From NCBI GenBank assembly GCA_022695795.1, contig MU404055.1, positions 1,240,001 to 1,304,000 of the forward strand: a stretch of 64,000 nucleotides of DNA, read 5' to 3'. The translations under genes were made by a program, and so were the position numbers. The notes under the pieces are model-generated. The model ran no database searches. It had not been told where the DNA came from and worked only from the letters and a program-made list of their open reading frames with translations. Within the stretch, counting starts at the first letter, position 1. Each line of letters starts with the position of its first letter. The stretch is from Biscogniauxia marginata. Its lineage: Eukaryota; Ascomycota; Sordariomycetes; Xylariales; Xylariaceae. Below, piece by piece: positions 61,501-64,000 of the stretch.

Positions 61501-64000
61501 AAAAGTGAACGTAACGTGTAGATGTTGTAGGTGAATGGGATGGGGAAGCAAATGGATTGTAACACGTAAAAGTTGAAGAGGACGCAAATGGGAAAAGTAG
61601 ACGCACCAAACTCGGTTATAAGGTTACACCTTATATATATGCAATTAAAGCATATAACCCCACCTTTCTACGCTAGGTTAATACTTCCATTCTCGGGACA
61701 TCGTCGCCTGCAGGGGCTGACCTTTAAACTCCTTCAAACTCCTTCGATCGCTTCAACGTGTCTCCTACCTTGCAGCTATCTATTTATTTCTCGGTTCTGA
61801 TGTAGCCTGCAGGTAAATACCCTCGTGGGTAAAACATGATACCAACTACCGAAGCCGAGTTCTCGTAAGTCTTCGGTCAACTACATACATTGTATAGATG
61901 AATACCAAACCTGCATCGTTTCCCTTCCCCTTTTCCCCTCTCCCTCTCCCTCCTTTCCCCCTTTCCCCTCTACCTCAGACCGAATCAAGTATGTATCCGA
62001 CGACGAGCCGTTCCGACATACTGCCTCTGCCCTCCCGTGGCGCCCAAGCCTCGTCGTTCGGTGTACCATGAAATTCCCTTGAGCCAGTCAACGGCAATCT
62101 CGCTGTTTCTGCGCGATCCGTCTTCCCGTTTCGCCCGTCTGTCGTGCCATGAGCCTCCGTGTGCCACCGCGTACTGGCGAGGCTTATTCAGCCGTACGTT
62201 ACCAATAGTTTGTCGCCATCCTGGGCCGACAAGCTGTCTGTCATCTTTAGGCTTACAGAGAATACCGAGATTCAGGATTCGTTATGTCTCGGATGGACCA
62301 CCGCCATCGCCATAATCCCGCAGGGGGGTAGTGCTGTGTTCGTTAGCAGCAGATGTCATTTCGACGACGTGAGCCTTCTACGTCATGTTCATTTGGCCAA
62401 GATCCCATCATATCGTCAATACGGGCCCGATTCTCGGTTCCGCATACTAACTAATGACTGGTCCCACCACGATGCAGTAGCTATTATTTACTACCCAGCA
62501 ATCTTTTGTCGGTCCTTCGTCCTTCTCGCTCGGCCAACTTGGCACCTACCATGTGTTCATACTCCAGAGTAACGGATGACGAATAGCAACCATTGTAATC
62601 ACTGGCGGGTTTTAACGCAGATAAACTCGTCATACCGAAGTACAGTTTGACAGCAACGAACCGTTGTTATCCCGTCTGTGAGCTTGTCGCTGCGGCTTAC
62701 ACAGCATTTGTCAGGTCTGGGGTAGTTAATCTATGATCTCTGTTTCCCCTCAAGTGTCGAGTGACACGGCAGCATGTTGTCTCCCCATCGCCACGGCAAG
62801 CTCGCCGTGGACCTAAGGACTTGTCCAATATCGATGGCATGTTTTCTTTAACCGGGTTTCACTTGTTGTGGCACTGTGAACTGACCACGGTGAGTTGTGG
62901 ATTAATTCGGTCGTCATGAAGCAACTATTCCCTCTCACATTAGCCGGAACGCCCGGGCTACCGCCGATGCTATACTAGCTTCTCACACTCCACAAAGGGC
63001 CACACGGTAGATACTATAAACAACGCCGGGTGATTCGTACACGAAAGCTTTCTCAGGCCCCCCGACTCCCATCTGACGGAAGGCTAGTGCTTCCTGGTGT
63101 CAACTCCTTTGATGCTATATATGAAGTTACCAATATATTATAGGGATAGTTGTTCCATATTGGAAAGATTGTTGTCTCAACAGCTAGTGCTGCCGATCGG
63201 TGTAATATTGTTGATTGGTTCCTCCCGTACGGTATAGTAAGTCGCGCGTACCTTGCATTAGCCGAGTATAGGGTAGGGCCAGTCAAGTTTCTTATTCGGT
63301 AAGCACCGATACTACGATTGAATAGCACATGCTCACATCATCAAAGCTCTCTTCTTAGCTTGCGCTCCACTCTGCACCAGATGATAACCTCGCTACCTCG
63401 TGCCTCGGTGGCCTCGGGTGACATTCGGGCGCACATATACTACGATATGTAGTATCGTGTGAGAAGGGGGAGGGGGGGAGGAAATAGAAGGAAAAAATTT
63501 TCCCCTTCGACCAGAAGTTCGGTGGAGAATTTTGTTGTCATTAGCCATTCACAGCTCTCAGAAGAGTCAACCTCCTCAGATACTACGGTCTGGCTCGAGC
63601 TTTTACGGAGTCATTATACCTCCGGGATCACGCTTGCACGATCCCACGGCGGTTGCCCAACATCACCCGTAATTACAGTCGGCTTCACACTAGATTCCCC
63701 GAGGTTTTTGCTTCATTGCTCCAGGAATATTCGCATCTACAGATTATCAGCACTAGAGATCTCGGACGGCATCACGTCGTACAACCCTCGGGCCTATTAT
63801 TCTATTAAGAACGCAGTCAGCACCAGTCAGGGATTTGCCTGCTATCGTTGGCTATAGCTCAGAAGCTACTGAGACGATCAGATCGTTCTGACTGGGTCGC
63901 TATCTCTACATAGGTAGTGTTTATTATGGTAGAGCCAACTCCAGGATGGCTTAATACATATGCTGTCTTTTCTCACTGAGACAACTGAGGGTCATATCAG
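58516..64000. other. Region without convincing genes
   Basis: About 5.5 kb. The first 400 bp are the promoter side of the preceding gene. Open frames of 130-180 codons at 60,511-61,008 (-), 60,881-61,423 (+), 62,159-62,572 (+) and 63,459-63,857 (+) lack recognisable domains and plausible splice partners. The first two overlap on opposite strands. A pyrimidine tract lies at 61,917-61,975 and a short inverted repeat near 63,438-63,460. Confidence 0.45.
61917..61975. repeat. Polypyrimidine tract
   Basis: Almost uninterrupted C/T on the + strand (about 58 bases) of CCCTTCCCC type units. It is capable in principle of triplex formation. Confidence 0.8.

Noticed and set aside
62159..62572. 137-codon open frame (+)
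   Set aside because: Lacks an ATG at its start and shows no family features.
63459..63857. 132-codon open frame (+)
   Set aside because: Starts in a low-complexity Arg/Gly run without an ATG and has no recognisable domain. It could be an exon of a gene running beyond this window, but nothing supports that.

Overview
This is nuclear DNA of a filamentous ascomycete (Pezizomycotina, most likely a Sordariomycete). The genes carry many short introns (46-164 bp) with GTRNGY donors, CTRAY branch points and YAG acceptors. The gene families are fungal, and the intergenic DNA is peppered with TAGGTACCTA-type palindromes. I see no bacterial, viral or organellar sequence. Exon joins were worked out by hand from splice motifs and reading phase, without transcript data.

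Layout. 0.2-6.4 kb (-): DOCK-family Rac exchange factor. 9.8-11.9 kb (-): C2H2-like zinc-finger protein. 16.3-17.1 kb (-): GNAT acetyltransferase. 18.0-20.5 kb: a divergent pair, consisting of a secreted protein made almost entirely of seven identical-core tandem repeats (-) and a UstYa/DUF3328-type membrane oxidase-like protein (+). 21.2-24.9 kb (-): ubiquitin E4 ligase Ufd2, eight exons. 24.9-29.9 kb: gene-poor, with traces of decayed genes. 29.9-31.8 kb (+): single-pass membrane protein with a Cys-rich ectodomain and a possible frameshift. 32.5-33.7 kb (-): NADPH-dependent extended SDR (dihydroflavonol-reductase/GRE2-like). 35.1-37.5 kb (-): secreted amidase-family protein. 39.8-42.2 kb (-): DEAH helicase Prp43, with a GC-AG intron. 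42.6-43.1 kb (-): broken coiled-coil ORF. 43.8-49.2 kb (-): KDM4/Rph1-type JmjN-JmjC-PHD histone demethylase. 49.2-56.9 kb: long gene-poor tract. 56.9-58.5 kb (-): Ser/Pro-rich protein of unknown function. 58.5-64 kb: no convincing gene.

Most exciting element. The 18.0-20.5 kb pair has the architecture of a fungal dikaritin-type RiPP system (the ustiloxin, phomopsin and asperipin families). The precursor has a signal peptide followed by seven 18-residue repeats that share the invariant 12-residue core LDADVAYDKPVK, with linkers ending in VAR or AAR. It is divergent from a UstYa-like gene with both diagnostic motifs (HxxHC and DHCLxxL). The shared promoter contains a 32-bp tandem repeat. The core does not match the ustiloxin, phomopsin or asperipin cores I know, and the cluster appears minimal. 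The rest of the window is mostly housekeeping genes (GTPase signalling, protein quality control, RNA processing, chromatin) with unlinked enzymes between them.
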